From: Pandoraea anhela
GTDB taxonomy: Bacteria; Pseudomonadota; Gammaproteobacteria; Burkholderiales; Burkholderiaceae
DNA length: 64,000 bases
Direction: 5' to 3'
NCBI RefSeq assembly: GCF_902459655.1
Contig: NZ_CABPSB010000022.1
Location: 1-64,000, forward strand
This document shows, in pieces, positions 30,114 to 38,377 of the stretch. The number at the start of each line of letters is the position of its first letter. Position 1 is the stretch's first letter. The position numbers and the translations under genes are program-made. Below the pieces are notes generated by a model, which did no database searches, had not been told where the DNA came from, and saw nothing but the letters and a program-made list of their open reading frames with translations.

Positions 30114-30263
30114 TTGGAGCAATCGCATTACCCCGAAGGGCAATCCGTGTCGGCGCCGGCGTAGCCTGCCCCGACGGCAGCGCTCGGCCGGGATTTGTAG
30201 CAGAATGCTCGTTCGGGCGATCAAGCCCGGCCCCCTGAAAACTTCTCAAAGGTTCTCCGAAGC

Positions 30264-31400
30264 GTGACTTCGAGCGTCGAAATCCACGTAGTCGACTCCA
30301 TCGCAGACGTACCGGCCGCAGACTGGAACGCCCTCGCCGGCAGCAACCCCTTCGTCGGGCATGCGTATTTCTCGGCCTTGCACACGTCGGAATGCGCCTG
30401 CGCCCGGACCGGTTGGCAGCCCCGCTTTCTGCTGATGCGCCGCGAAGGCGCGCTCGTCGGCGCGATGCCCCTCTATCTCAAGAGCCACTCACGGGGGGAA
30501 TATGTGTTCGATCATGTCTGGGCAGACGCCTTCGAGCGCCACGGCCTGCGCTATTACCCCAAACTGCTGAGCGCGGTGCCCTTCACGCCGGTCACCGGCC
30601 CGCGACTCCTGGCCAGAACGCACGAAGACCGTGTCCTGCTCGCTCGCGGGGCGATTCAGTTCGCGCGTCAGGCAGACGTCTCGTCCCTGCATGTGCTGTT
30701 CTCCGAGCCGGACGATCTGGCCGCCTTGTCCGACGCAGGCTATATGCAGCGCGAAGGCGTTCAGTTCCATTGGAAGAACGAGGGTTACGCCGACTTCGAC
30801 AGCTTTCTGGCGTCGATGAACCAGCAAAAGCGCAAGAAGATCCGGCAGGACCGCCGTCACGTGATTGACGCGGGCGTGACCTTCTCCTGGCTGCGCGGCG
30901 CCGAGATCGACGATGCGGCGCTGGACTTCTTCTACGCCTGTTACGAGAACACGTACCGCGAGCACTGGAATGCGCCGTACCTGACGCGCGAGTTCTTCGC
31001 CCAAGTCCATCGCGACATGCCCGATGCGCTGCTGCTGGTGATCGCGCAAGCCGAAGGCGAACGGCTGGCGTGCGCGCTCAATGTCGTGAGCGACGGCGTG
31101 ATGTACGGGCGCTACTGGGGCACCCGGAAATTCGTGTCAGGCCTGCATTTCGAAACCTGCTACATGCAGGGCATCGAGTACTGCATCGCCCACGGACTCA
31201 AGGCCTTCGAGGGCGGTGCACAGGGCATCCACAAGATGTCGCGCGGGCTGCTGCCCACGCCCACATGGTCTGCGCACTGGATTGCCGACGACCGCTTCGC
31301 GCAGGCCATCGGCGATTTTCTGGACCGCGAGACGGCCGCCATGGACGAGCATATCGTCGAGCTTGAGGCGCATACGCCGTTCAAGCGTCGCAGCGGATAA
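30264..31400 (+). CDS. DUF482/FemAB-like acyltransferase
   Basis: A 378-residue protein of the GNAT/FemAB-like peptidogalycan biosynthesis/recognition family (DUF482). Landmarks are the opening VDSIADVPAADWNALAG, the NPFVGHAYFSALHTSEC segment, PRFLLMRREGALVGAMPLYLKSHS, the basic INKxKRKKIRQDRR-like helix NQQKRKKIRQDRRHV, and a C-terminal acyltransferase end with FETCYMQGIEYCIAHGLKAFEGGAQG. The start is GTG at 30264 with AAAGG ten bases upstream. The substrate is unknown. It lies alone between the sulfatase and ppa. Confidence 0.85.
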   Translation: MTSSVEIHVVDSIADVPAADWNALAGSNPFVGHAYFSALHTSECACARTGWQPRFLLMRREGALVGAMPLYLKSHSRGEYVFDHVWADAFERHGLRYYPKLLSAVPFTPVTGPRLLARTHEDRVLLARGAIQFARQADVSSLHVLFSEPDDLAALSDAGYMQREGVQFHWKNEGYADFDSFLASMNQQKRKKIRQDRRHVIDAGVTFSWLRGAEIDDAALDFFYACYENTYREHWNAPYLTREFFAQVHRDMPDALLLVIAQAEGERLACALNVVSDGVMYGRYWGTRKFVSGLHFETCYMQGIEYCIAHGLKAFEGGAQGIHKMSRGLLPTPTWSAHWIADDRFAQAIGDFLDRETAAMDEHIVELEAHTPFKRRSG

Positions 31401-31445
31401 CAGCCTCAACAAACGGATCGCGGCCGCGCCACGGCGGGCACGGAC

Positions 31446-31477
31446 AACAAAAAACCCGGCACGGAGCCGGGTCTTTC
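31446..31477. terminator. Terminator between acyltransferase gene and ppa
   Basis: Stem ACCCGGC / GCCGGGT with a 5-base loop, preceded by an A-run (T-run on the minus strand) and followed by CTTTCT. It is a good Rho-independent terminator for ppa and possibly a weak one for the plus strand. Confidence 0.8.
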
Positions 31478-31515
31478 TGGCGTCGACGTCCGACGCCCCT
31501 GCCGCGGGGCAATGC

Positions 31516-32043
31516 TTACTTCTTGGCGTTGGCCACGCCGTCGAGGATTTCCTTGTGGGCGGCGTCGATACCTTCCCAGCCCTCGACCTTGACCCACTTG
31601 CCCTTCTCGAGCGCCTTGTACTGTTCGAAGAAGTGCTTGATCTGGTCCTTGAGATAGCCCGGCACGTCGTCGATCGACTTCAGGTGCGCCGTCATCGGGC
31701 AGATCTTGTCGACCGGCACGACGACCAGCTTGGCGTCCACGCCCGACTCGTCGGTCATGTTGAGCATACCCAGCGCACGGCAGCGAACCACCGAGCCGGC
31801 CAGCAGCGGGAACGGGGTGACGACCAGCGCGTCGACGGGGTCGCCGTCGCCCGCCAGCGTTTGCGGAATGAAACCGTAGTTGGCGGGGTAGCGCATGCCC
31901 GTACCGATGAAGCGGTCAACGACCAGCAGGCCCAGATCCTTGTCGGCCTCGTACTTCACCGGATCGCTTTGCGCCGGGATCTCGATGATGACGTTGAAGT
32001 CGTTGGGGAGGTCCTTACCGGCAGGCACGTTGTTGAAGCTCAT
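31516..32043 (-). CDS. ppa: Inorganic pyrophosphatase
   Basis: A 175-residue family I soluble pyrophosphatase that hydrolyses pyrophosphate to phosphate. The start [13 protein letters not shown] (32043) matches family length; the longer frame has ten extra residues. The signature DGDPVDALV is visible with D66, D68 and D71. Other metal contacts such as [12 protein letters not shown] (E21, K30) and VPVDKICP are present. The strand is opposite to the acyltransferase gene and the same as the FMN dehydrogenase downstream. Confidence 0.97.
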   Translation of the reverse strand: MSFNNVPAGKDLPNDFNVIIEIPAQSDPVKYEADKDLGLLVVDRFIGTGMRYPANYGFIPQTLAGDGDPVDALVVTPFPLLAGSVVRCRALGMLNMTDESGVDAKLVVVPVDKICPMTAHLKSIDDVPGYLKDQIKHFFEQYKALEKGKWVKVEGWEGIDAAHKEILDGVANAKK

Positions 32044-32177
32044 GATGGCATTCCTGTATATAAAAAAAGGCATGCCGTCGTGTGGCGCGGACCGGCATCG
32101 TCCGGGCGTCGTCCGTCTGTCGTCAGGCGATCGACCCGCCGCTGTGCGCGCCGCCCGACGGCAATCGGGCGCGGAAC

Positions 32178-32183
32178 ATTATA
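32178..32183 (-). promoter_or_regulatory. Probable -10 element of ppa
   Basis: A perfect TATAAT on the minus strand, about 135 bases before the ppa start. No clear -35 is visible at the expected spacing. Confidence 0.4.
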
Positions 32184-32219
32184 GCGGGTTTGGACGCTTC
32201 GACCGTCTCGACCGACCTG

Positions 32220-33380
32220 TCAAAGCGAAGGCAGCTTCGCCAGCCGCTGCGGCGTGAGATCGTCCACACTCGCGCACCCAAGCAGTTGCAGCGTCGTGCG
32301 CAACTCGCCCAGCAGCAGATCGAGCACGCCGCTCGCGCCCCGCCCGCCGCGCGCCGCCACGCCATACAGCGGTGCGCGCCCGAGCAATACCCCCTTCGCC
32401 CCCAGGGCGACGGCCTTGGCGACGTCGGCGCCGCGCCGCACACCGCCGTCGAGAAAGACCGACATGGGCGGCCCGCTCGCATTGACCGCTTCCACGATCA
32501 TCGGCAACGCCTCGACGGGGGCGAGCGTGCTGCCCAACTGACGCCCGCCGTGATTGGAGACGACGATGCCGTGCGCCCCATGGGCTTGCGCCTGACGGGC
32601 ATCGTCGACCGTCAGGATCCCCTTGACGAGCACCTCACCGGGCCAGTGACGCCGCACCCAGTCAAGGTCGTGCCAACCGAGCGACACGTCCATCTGACGG
32701 CTCAGCATCGCCGCGTGACGCGCCAGATCGGCCCGCTCGCCCACGCTTTTCGCAATGTTGCGCAGTTGCGGCGCGCCGCCCACGAGCATCTGCCAGCTCC
32801 AGTGCGGATGCCGCACGCAGTCCGCCAACAGGCGCGGCGTAACGCGCAACGGCAGCTTGAAGCCGTTGCGCGTGTCGTGATCGCGCTTGCCGTGCATCGG
32901 CGTATCCACCGTCAGCATCAACGTGCGGAACCCCGCCTCGCGCGCCCGGCGCATCATGCTCTCGGCAATCCGCCGATCCTGCTGCACGTACAACTGAAGC
33001 CACAACTCGCCGTCGGGCACGGCGGCGCGAACGTCTTCGAGCAGGGACGTGGATGCCGTCGAGAGGACGAAAGGCAGACCGGCGTCGGCGGCCGCACGGG
33101 CGAGGAGTTCGTCGGCACGGGGCCAGAACAGGCCATTGAGCCCCGTGGGACCGACGGCCATCGGGGCGGCGGCATCTCGCCCCCAGAAGGTCGTCCTGCT
33201 GGTCGTTTGCGACGTGTCCTGCATCACACGCGGCGCGAACCCCCACTGCCCGAACGCTGCGCGATTGCGGCGCAACGCCTCGCCGTCTTCCGCCCCGCCT
33301 TCCAGATAATCGAACGCCAGTTTCGTCAGACGGCGGCGCGCCGCCAGACGGTAATCCTCCACGCAGGAAAACGCGTGCAT
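32220..33380 (-). CDS. FMN-dependent alpha-hydroxyacid dehydrogenase
   Basis: A 386-residue member of the lactate/glycolate/mandelate oxidoreductase family, oxidising an L-2-hydroxyacid to a 2-oxoacid. The start MHAFSCVEDY (33380) has AGGGGGAGC just upstream. Key parts: FDYLEGGAEDG, APMAVGPTGLNGLFWPRADELLARAAADAGLPFVLST, the catalytic histidine in IVVSNHGGRQLG and the FMN-phosphate binding FLDGGVRRGADVAKAVALGA. It lacks a membrane-binding insert, so it is probably cytoplasmic. It is divergent from the IclR regulator, whose operator region it shares. Confidence 0.9.
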   Translation of the reverse strand: MHAFSCVEDYRLAARRRLTKLAFDYLEGGAEDGEALRRNRAAFGQWGFAPRVMQDTSQTTSRTTFWGRDAAAPMAVGPTGLNGLFWPRADELLARAAADAGLPFVLSTASTSLLEDVRAAVPDGELWLQLYVQQDRRIAESMMRRAREAGFRTLMLTVDTPMHGKRDHDTRNGFKLPLRVTPRLLADCVRHPHWSWQMLVGGAPQLRNIAKSVGERADLARHAAMLSRQMDVSLGWHDLDWVRRHWPGEVLVKGILTVDDARQAQAHGAHGIVVSNHGGRQLGSTLAPVEALPMIVEAVNASGPPMSVFLDGGVRRGADVAKAVALGAKGVLLGRAPLYGVAARGGRGASGVLDLLLGELRTTLQLLGCASVDDLTPQRLAKLPSL

Positions 33381-33470
33381 TGCTCCCCCTGTCCTCATGT
33401 CCCGATCATGTTTGTGGTCTTTCGCCAGCAACGTTGCCATTAGGGAAAGTTTGCTACTTGGGCACAAACA

Positions 33471-33498
33471 ATTGCATTACAATCAGAATCATTACAAT
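33471..33498. promoter_or_regulatory. Paired 8-bp boxes upstream of iclR / FMN dehydrogenase
   Basis: ATTGCATT (33471-33478) and ATTACAAT (33491-33498) are 20 bp apart, start to start. The same arrangement, ATTGCAAT twice at 20-bp spacing, lies at 41263-41290. Two TACAAT hexamers (33478 and 33493) overlap the boxes, so a protein bound here would compete with or help RNA polymerase. The likely binder is the adjacent IclR-family protein. Confidence 0.55.
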
Positions 33499-33519
33499 CC
33501 GAACACACTCGCACACCCC

Positions 33520-34371
33520 ATGCCGCGCTCACCCGCCGGGTCGTCGCGCTCCACCGCCGACACGCCTGCAAGCTCTGCCAAGTCCGCTACGGCGCCGCGT
33601 TCCTCGCTCTTCGTCGGCTCGACGGAGAAGACGTTTCAAGTGCTGCACGCGTTCGATGGTCCTGCGCGCTACATGACGCTCGGCGACATCGCCAAGGCGG
33701 CCGGGCTCGATCGCAGCGCCACCCAGCGGCTCGTACACACGCTCGAAGCGCTCGGCTATCTCTACCGCGTACCGGAGACGCGCACCTACGGGCTGACGAC
33801 CAAGGTGTTGCAGTTCTCGTACAACTACATCCGGGCCAACGAACTGGTCGACAAGGCGTCGCCGTATCTGCTCGACATCAGCCGCCGCGTGGGCGAGACG
33901 ACCAACCTTCAGGAGCTCGACGGCCACGAGATCGTGTTCGTGGCGCGCTTTCCCGGCCAGCATCTCGTGAACATCGATATCGTGGTCGGCGCACGCCTGC
34001 CCGCGATGTTCACGGCGTCGGGCATTGCGATCCTGTCGCGCCTGCCGGACACGCGAGTGCGCGAAATCCTGTCGGGCACGGCGCTCGAACCGATGACGCC
34101 GTACACGCTGATCGACGAAAAGAAGCTGATCGAGCGGATTGCGCTCACCACGCGTCGCGGCTACGCCATCGTCGAGAACGAGACCGTGATGGGCGACATC
34201 TCGGTCGCCGCGCCGATCACCGATCACGACGGTCACGCCGTGGCCGCCATCAACATCTCGGTGCCGACCTCCCGCTGGACGCGCGAGCGCGCGGAAGCCG
34301 AACTCGCCCCGCACATTCAGGTCGCCGCAACCTCGATCTCGAAGTCGCGGCTGTCGACCTTCCGGCGCTAA
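33520..34371 (+). CDS. IclR-family transcriptional regulator
   Basis: A 283-residue regulator. Residues 1-30 are a Ser/Ala-rich tail. The winged helix (YMTLGDIAKAAGLDRSATQRLVHTLEALGYLYR) is in the first third, and the effector domain follows with VGETTNLQELDGHEIVFVARF, VVGARLPAMFTASGIAILS and GYAIVENETVMGDISVAAPITDHDGHAVAAINIS. It probably controls the cluster at 32.2-45.3 kb in response to a small acid. The ATG at 33520 has no clear Shine-Dalgarno; a TTG at 33451 has AGGGA ahead of it, but translation from there would run through the operator boxes, so I prefer the ATG. Confidence 0.93.
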   Translation: MPRSPAGSSRSTADTPASSAKSATAPRSSLFVGSTEKTFQVLHAFDGPARYMTLGDIAKAAGLDRSATQRLVHTLEALGYLYRVPETRTYGLTTKVLQFSYNYIRANELVDKASPYLLDISRRVGETTNLQELDGHEIVFVARFPGQHLVNIDIVVGARLPAMFTASGIAILSRLPDTRVREILSGTALEPMTPYTLIDEKKLIERIALTTRRGYAIVENETVMGDISVAAPITDHDGHAVAAINISVPTSRWTRERAEAELAPHIQVAATSISKSRLSTFRR

Positions 34372-34397
34372 GCGCAAGCGTCGCGTCCGTGCGGTGC

Positions 34398-34424
34398 CGG
34401 GCGGGGGCGAAGCGCCACCGCCCG
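34398..34424. terminator. Hairpin between convergent iclR and the DapA-family gene
   Basis: An 11-position stem with one G-A mismatch (CGGGCGGGGGC / GCGCCACCGCCCG region) and a 5-base loop in the 60-base gap between two facing genes. There is no T-run. Confidence 0.45.
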
Positions 34425-34431
34425 AGCCGGA

Positions 34432-35343
34432 TCAACGTCCCTCGAAAATCGCCAACTGACGCTTCACTTCCTCGCGCAACTCGGACGACAGGGCGGGCGC
34501 GGGCGGCACCAGCGGGGCGAGCATCGCCGGCGCGTTCACGCCGATCAGATCCATCACCGACTTCATCGGGCCGGGGTTCGTCTCGGCGAACGCGAGATTC
34601 ATCAGCGGAATGAGCGAACGGTGCAGTTCCAGCGCTTCGGCCGTCTTGCCTTCCGAGGCCAGAGCGAAAATGCGTTGCCATGCCGTGGGCAGCAGCGACG
34701 CCGTTACCACGATCCCCCCGCGCGCACCGGCCGCGACATGCAGCGGGAACAGCGTGTCTTCACCGCTGAGCACCGCGAACGACGCGTCGACGCCGGCCAC
34801 CGTGCGCAGGAAATGCCACATGTCGGTGTTGCACGCCTTCATGCCGATGATGTTCTCGTGGCGCGACAGTTCGTGCAGCACTTCCGGGGCAATCGCGATA
34901 CGCGTGCGATACGGAATTTCATAAACCAGGATCGGCAGCGGCGACTCGTCGGCATAACGCAGGAAGTAGTCGCGGATGCCGGCTTGCGTCGGGTTCGTGT
35001 AGTAAGGCGTGAGCACCAGCAGCCCGTCGGCGCCGGCGGCAGCGAAGTCGCGGCCGGCGCCAATGGCGTCGTGATACCCCGGGTCGAGCACGCCGGCGAT
35101 GACCGGCACGTCGCGACCGTGCGCCTTCACTTCCTGCGCCGTGAGTTCGGCCATGCGCACGCGCTCGGCGCGTGAGAGCGCGCCGTATTCCCCGGTGCCG
35201 CCCAGCGGCACCACACCGTCGATGCCCTGCGCCAGCAAGTAGCGCATGAGCGCGCGGGCGGCGTCGGTATGAATCGTGTCGTCGGCGTTCACCGGCGTGG
35301 GGATCGCCGGGAAAATGCCCTTGAGTTGTTCGGAGCGAAGCAT
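34432..35343 (-). CDS. Dihydrodipicolinate synthase/N-acetylneuraminate lyase family protein
   Basis: A 303-residue TIM-barrel Schiff-base enzyme. Visible are GVVPLGGTGEYGALSRAERVRM, in place of the usual GTTGE, the tyrosine segment LVYEIPYRT and the Schiff-base lysine in IIGMKACNTD. A dedicated lysine-pathway DapA is normally encoded elsewhere, and the setting (ABC transporter, dehydrogenases, IclR) suggests a 2-oxo-acid aldolase or dehydratase in sugar-acid or hydroxy-acid breakdown. The exact reaction cannot be read from sequence. It is the last gene of the minus-strand unit starting with the binding protein (binding protein-ATPase-permease-aldolase). Confidence 0.85.
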   Translation of the reverse strand: MLRSEQLKGIFPAIPTPVNADDTIHTDAARALMRYLLAQGIDGVVPLGGTGEYGALSRAERVRMAELTAQEVKAHGRDVPVIAGVLDPGYHDAIGAGRDFAAAGADGLLVLTPYYTNPTQAGIRDYFLRYADESPLPILVYEIPYRTRIAIAPEVLHELSRHENIIGMKACNTDMWHFLRTVAGVDASFAVLSGEDTLFPLHVAAGARGGIVVTASLLPTAWQRIFALASEGKTAEALELHRSLIPLMNLAFAETNPGPMKSVMDLIGVNAPAMLAPLVPPAPALSSELREEVKRQLAIFEGR

Positions 35344-35395
35344 GAATTAAACGTCCGTGAATCGTAGGTTCGTGGAAATCGGATACCGCATCCGG

Positions 35396-37207
35396 TCAGG
35401 CCGTCAGACTGCGACGGCGCAGACGCTCGGCCACCCAGATGAGCGCGGCGATGAAAAGGAACAGGCACGTGGAGACCGCGGCGATCACCGGCGAGATCTG
35501 CATCGTGATTTCGTCCCAGAATTGCTTGGGCAATGTGGTCGACAAGCCGCCCGACGTGAACAGGGCAATCGTCAGTTCGTCGAACGACGTTGCGAACGCG
35601 AAAAGGAACGACGAGAGCAGCCCCGCACCGAGAATCGGGAACGTCACGCGGCGCAGCGTCGCCCACGGACGTGCCCCAAGGCTGTATGCCGCCAGATCGA
35701 GACGCGTGTCGTAGTTGCGCAGCACCGCCATCATCGTGATGACGACATAAGGCACGGCAACCACGGTGTGGGCGAGCGTGAGCCCCACGCTGGAGCCGAC
35801 CAGCCCGACCTTGGCGAAGAAATAGAACACGCCGACGGCCAGAATCATGCGCGGCACGACGATCGGGGCGAGCACGAAGGCGAGCATCGCCGACTTGCCG
35901 CGCATACCGCCGCGCACCAGCAGGAATGCCGCAGGCGTGCCGATCAGCATCGACAGCAGCCCCGCGCCGATCCCCACGAGCATCGAACGCGTGACGGCCT
36001 GCATCCACAGCGGCGAATCCCAGATCTGCTGATACCACTGAAGCGAGAAGCCCTTCGGCGGCCATGCCAGCCCGGATGCCGAATCGAACGACATCGGAAT
36101 CATCAGCAGCGCGGGGGCCGCGAGGAACACGACCAGCAGGAAAACGATCACGCGCAGCAGCGGCCCGTCGCCCTGCTCGCCCTTGTGACGCGGCAACACG
36201 CGCAACAGCAGATCGGTGGCGCTGCCGAGCGTGGCGAGGACCTTCTCGCCCAGCGAGCGGCTCCAGCCGCCACGGCGCTTGCCCGTCTTCGTGTCGCCCG
36301 CGCCGCCGGCCATCGTCGAGAGACCGACCATGCGGTCGTAGACGAAGAACACGGCCAGCACCACGGCGAGCAGCAGCACGGAAATCGCCCCGGCGAAACC
36401 CCAGTTCAGCGCCTGCATCACCTGATCGATGATCAGTTGCGTGATCATGGTCTCGTGACGGCCGCCGAGCAGCGTCGGCGTAATGAAGAAGCCGATCGCG
36501 GTGACGAACACCATCAGCGCGCCGGCGGCCACGCCCGGCAACGACAGCGGGAAGTACACGCGCCAGAAGACCGTGCCGGGACGCGCCCCCAGGGTCGACG
36601 CCGCACTCGGCAGGCGACGGTCGATGTTTTCCATGACGGAGAGCATCGTGAGCACGGCCAGCGGCATGAGCGCGTGCACCATCCCCAGCACCACCGCCGG
36701 GAAGCTATAGAGCAGCGAGAGCGGCTGATCGATCAGACCGAGATCGAGCAGCGTACGGTTGACGACACCGTTGCGCCCGAGCAGCACCACCCATGCGAAC
36801 GTACGCACGAGAAAGCTCGTCCAGAACGAGAGCAACAGCCAGAACAGCAGCCGCTGCTTGCGCGCGCCGGTGAGCGTGGAGAGCCGGTAGGCGATCGGAT
36901 AGCCCGTGAGTACCGCGAAGAAGGTCGTGTAGAGCGAGACCTTCAATGTGATGAGCAGCACCTCGACGTACACCGACGAGGCGAACAGACGCTGGTACTC
37001 GGCGAAAGTAAAGCCACTCTCGCCGCGAATGCTCAGCAGCAGCAACTGGCCGACCGGATAGATCAGCATCACCGCCAGCAAAATGACGATGGGCGCGGCC
37101 ATGAGCAGCGGGCGCAGACGCGCGCGCCACGGCGAGCGGCGCGGCGTCGGCTGCGCGGGCTGAGAGGGTTGGGAGGACGAAGGACGAACCACGGCAGATG
37201 CACTCAT
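35396..37207 (-). CDS. ABC transporter permease, two permease units fused (polyamine/iron type)
   Basis: A 603-residue inner-membrane protein with two complete permease domains in one chain. The first (residues about 30-300) and the second (about 340-595) each have six hydrophobic segments and an EAA loop (AASTLGARPGTVFWRVYFPLSLPG and AAYSLGARPWATLRRVTFPILGAG). In most polyamine and sulfate-type transporters these are separate proteins (PotB and PotC). A charged linker (TKTGKRRGGWSRSLGEK) joins the halves. It ends three bases before the ATPase stop and starts downstream of it in the same transcript. Substrate unknown. Confidence 0.9.
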   Translation of the reverse strand: MSASAVVRPSSSQPSQPAQPTPRRSPWRARLRPLLMAAPIVILLAVMLIYPVGQLLLLSIRGESGFTFAEYQRLFASSVYVEVLLITLKVSLYTTFFAVLTGYPIAYRLSTLTGARKQRLLFWLLLSFWTSFLVRTFAWVVLLGRNGVVNRTLLDLGLIDQPLSLLYSFPAVVLGMVHALMPLAVLTMLSVMENIDRRLPSAASTLGARPGTVFWRVYFPLSLPGVAAGALMVFVTAIGFFITPTLLGGRHETMITQLIIDQVMQALNWGFAGAISVLLLAVVLAVFFVYDRMVGLSTMAGGAGDTKTGKRRGGWSRSLGEKVLATLGSATDLLLRVLPRHKGEQGDGPLLRVIVFLLVVFLAAPALLMIPMSFDSASGLAWPPKGFSLQWYQQIWDSPLWMQAVTRSMLVGIGAGLLSMLIGTPAAFLLVRGGMRGKSAMLAFVLAPIVVPRMILAVGVFYFFAKVGLVGSSVGLTLAHTVVAVPYVVITMMAVLRNYDTRLDLAAYSLGARPWATLRRVTFPILGAGLLSSFLFAFATSFDELTIALFTSGGLSTTLPKQFWDEITMQISPVIAAVSTCLFLFIAALIWVAERLRRRSLTA

Positions 37208-37210
37208 GGC

Positions 37211-38332
37211 TTACCCCGCGATCGCCACGGCGTCGTCGGCATGCCAGGCGAGGCCCAGCGTCTGACCGATTTCGTAGCGGTTGCCCTGACGATGCGTCGG
37301 GAACGCCGCCACGAGCGACTTGCTCGCGTCCGCGCCGGTCACCGCCGATTGCAGATACAGCTTCGTCATGCCGCCGGTGACCATGATGTCGGTGAGCTTG
37401 GCGGAGATCGTTGCCACACCATTCGCGGCCGAGGGTCCGGCATCGACGTGCTGAACGTGCAGGTTCTGCGGACGCAGCATGAGCTTGACGGGTCGGCCGC
37501 GTTCGATCTGCGCGTCGTAGACCATCGCGCCTGCGCCGCCGGCCGCGTCCACGCCCGGCATGGCCACGCGCACCTGATCGCCCGCGCGTTCGAGCACGGT
37601 GGCGTCGAGCAGGTTGGACTCACCGAGGAAATCGGCGACGAACACGCTCTTCGGACGGAAATACAGGTCGTCCGGCGTACCCAGTTGCGCGATTTCCCCG
37701 GCGTTCATCAGGCAAATGCGATCGGACATCGTCATCGCTTCTTCCTGATCGTGCGTCACGTACACGATGGTGGTGCCGAGCTCACGGTGGATGCGCTTGA
37801 TTTCGAGCTGCATGTGATCGCGCAGCTTCTTGTCCAGCGCGCCCAGCGGCTCGTCCATCAGAATGATCGACGGCCGGTAGACCATGCAGCGGGCGAGCGC
37901 GATGCGCTGCTGCTGCCCGCCCGAGAGTTCGCGCGGATAGCGCTCGGCCACGTGAGGCAGATGCACCATCTCCAGCGCATTCATGACCATCTTGCGAGCC
38001 TCGGCGGCATCGGTGCGACGCATCTGCAACGGGAACGCGATGTTCTCCGCCACCGTCATGTGGGGGAATAGCGCGTAGTTCTGGAACACCATGCCGATGT
38101 CGCGCTCGTACGGCGCACCGTACGTGACATCGGCCCCATTGATGCGGATAGCGCCCGCATCGGGCTGCGACAAACCGGCGATGAGCGAGAGCAAAGTGGT
38201 CTTGCCCGAGCCGCTGGGGCCGAGCAAGGTCAGGAATTCGCCCTGTGCGACATCGAGATCGGTCGGCGCCAGCGCGACGAAATCGCCGTAACGCTTGGAC
38301 AGGCCCGAGACTTGAAGATTGGCAACGGTCAT
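37211..38332 (-). CDS. ABC transporter ATP-binding protein (PotA-like)
   Basis: A 373-residue ATPase of the spermidine/putrescine-type class. Walker A is LLGPSGSGKTTLLSLIAG, the signature LSGGQQQRIALARC, Walker B SIILMDEPLGALD, and the switch histidine in YVTHDQEEAMTM. A C-terminal TOBE domain of about 120 residues (VRVAMPGVDAAGG...) follows. It follows the binding-protein gene and precedes the fused permease. Confidence 0.95.
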   Translation of the reverse strand: MTVANLQVSGLSKRYGDFVALAPTDLDVAQGEFLTLLGPSGSGKTTLLSLIAGLSQPDAGAIRINGADVTYGAPYERDIGMVFQNYALFPHMTVAENIAFPLQMRRTDAAEARKMVMNALEMVHLPHVAERYPRELSGGQQQRIALARCMVYRPSIILMDEPLGALDKKLRDHMQLEIKRIHRELGTTIVYVTHDQEEAMTMSDRICLMNAGEIAQLGTPDDLYFRPKSVFVADFLGESNLLDATVLERAGDQVRVAMPGVDAAGGAGAMVYDAQIERGRPVKLMLRPQNLHVQHVDAGPSAANGVATISAKLTDIMVTGGMTKLYLQSAVTGADASKSLVAAFPTHRQGNRYEIGQTLGLAWHADDAVAIAG

Positions 38333-38377
38333 GAGATCAGCACCCCAAGAAACATGAAACGGAACAGCAGGTGAGGA

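Noticed and set aside
35357-38071. 904-codon plus-strand frame opposite the ABC permease and ATPase genes
   Set aside because: Very long, but it is the high-G+C antisense frame. It is Gln/Arg/His-rich, while the minus strand encodes two standard transporter proteins with EAA, Walker and LSGGQ motifs.
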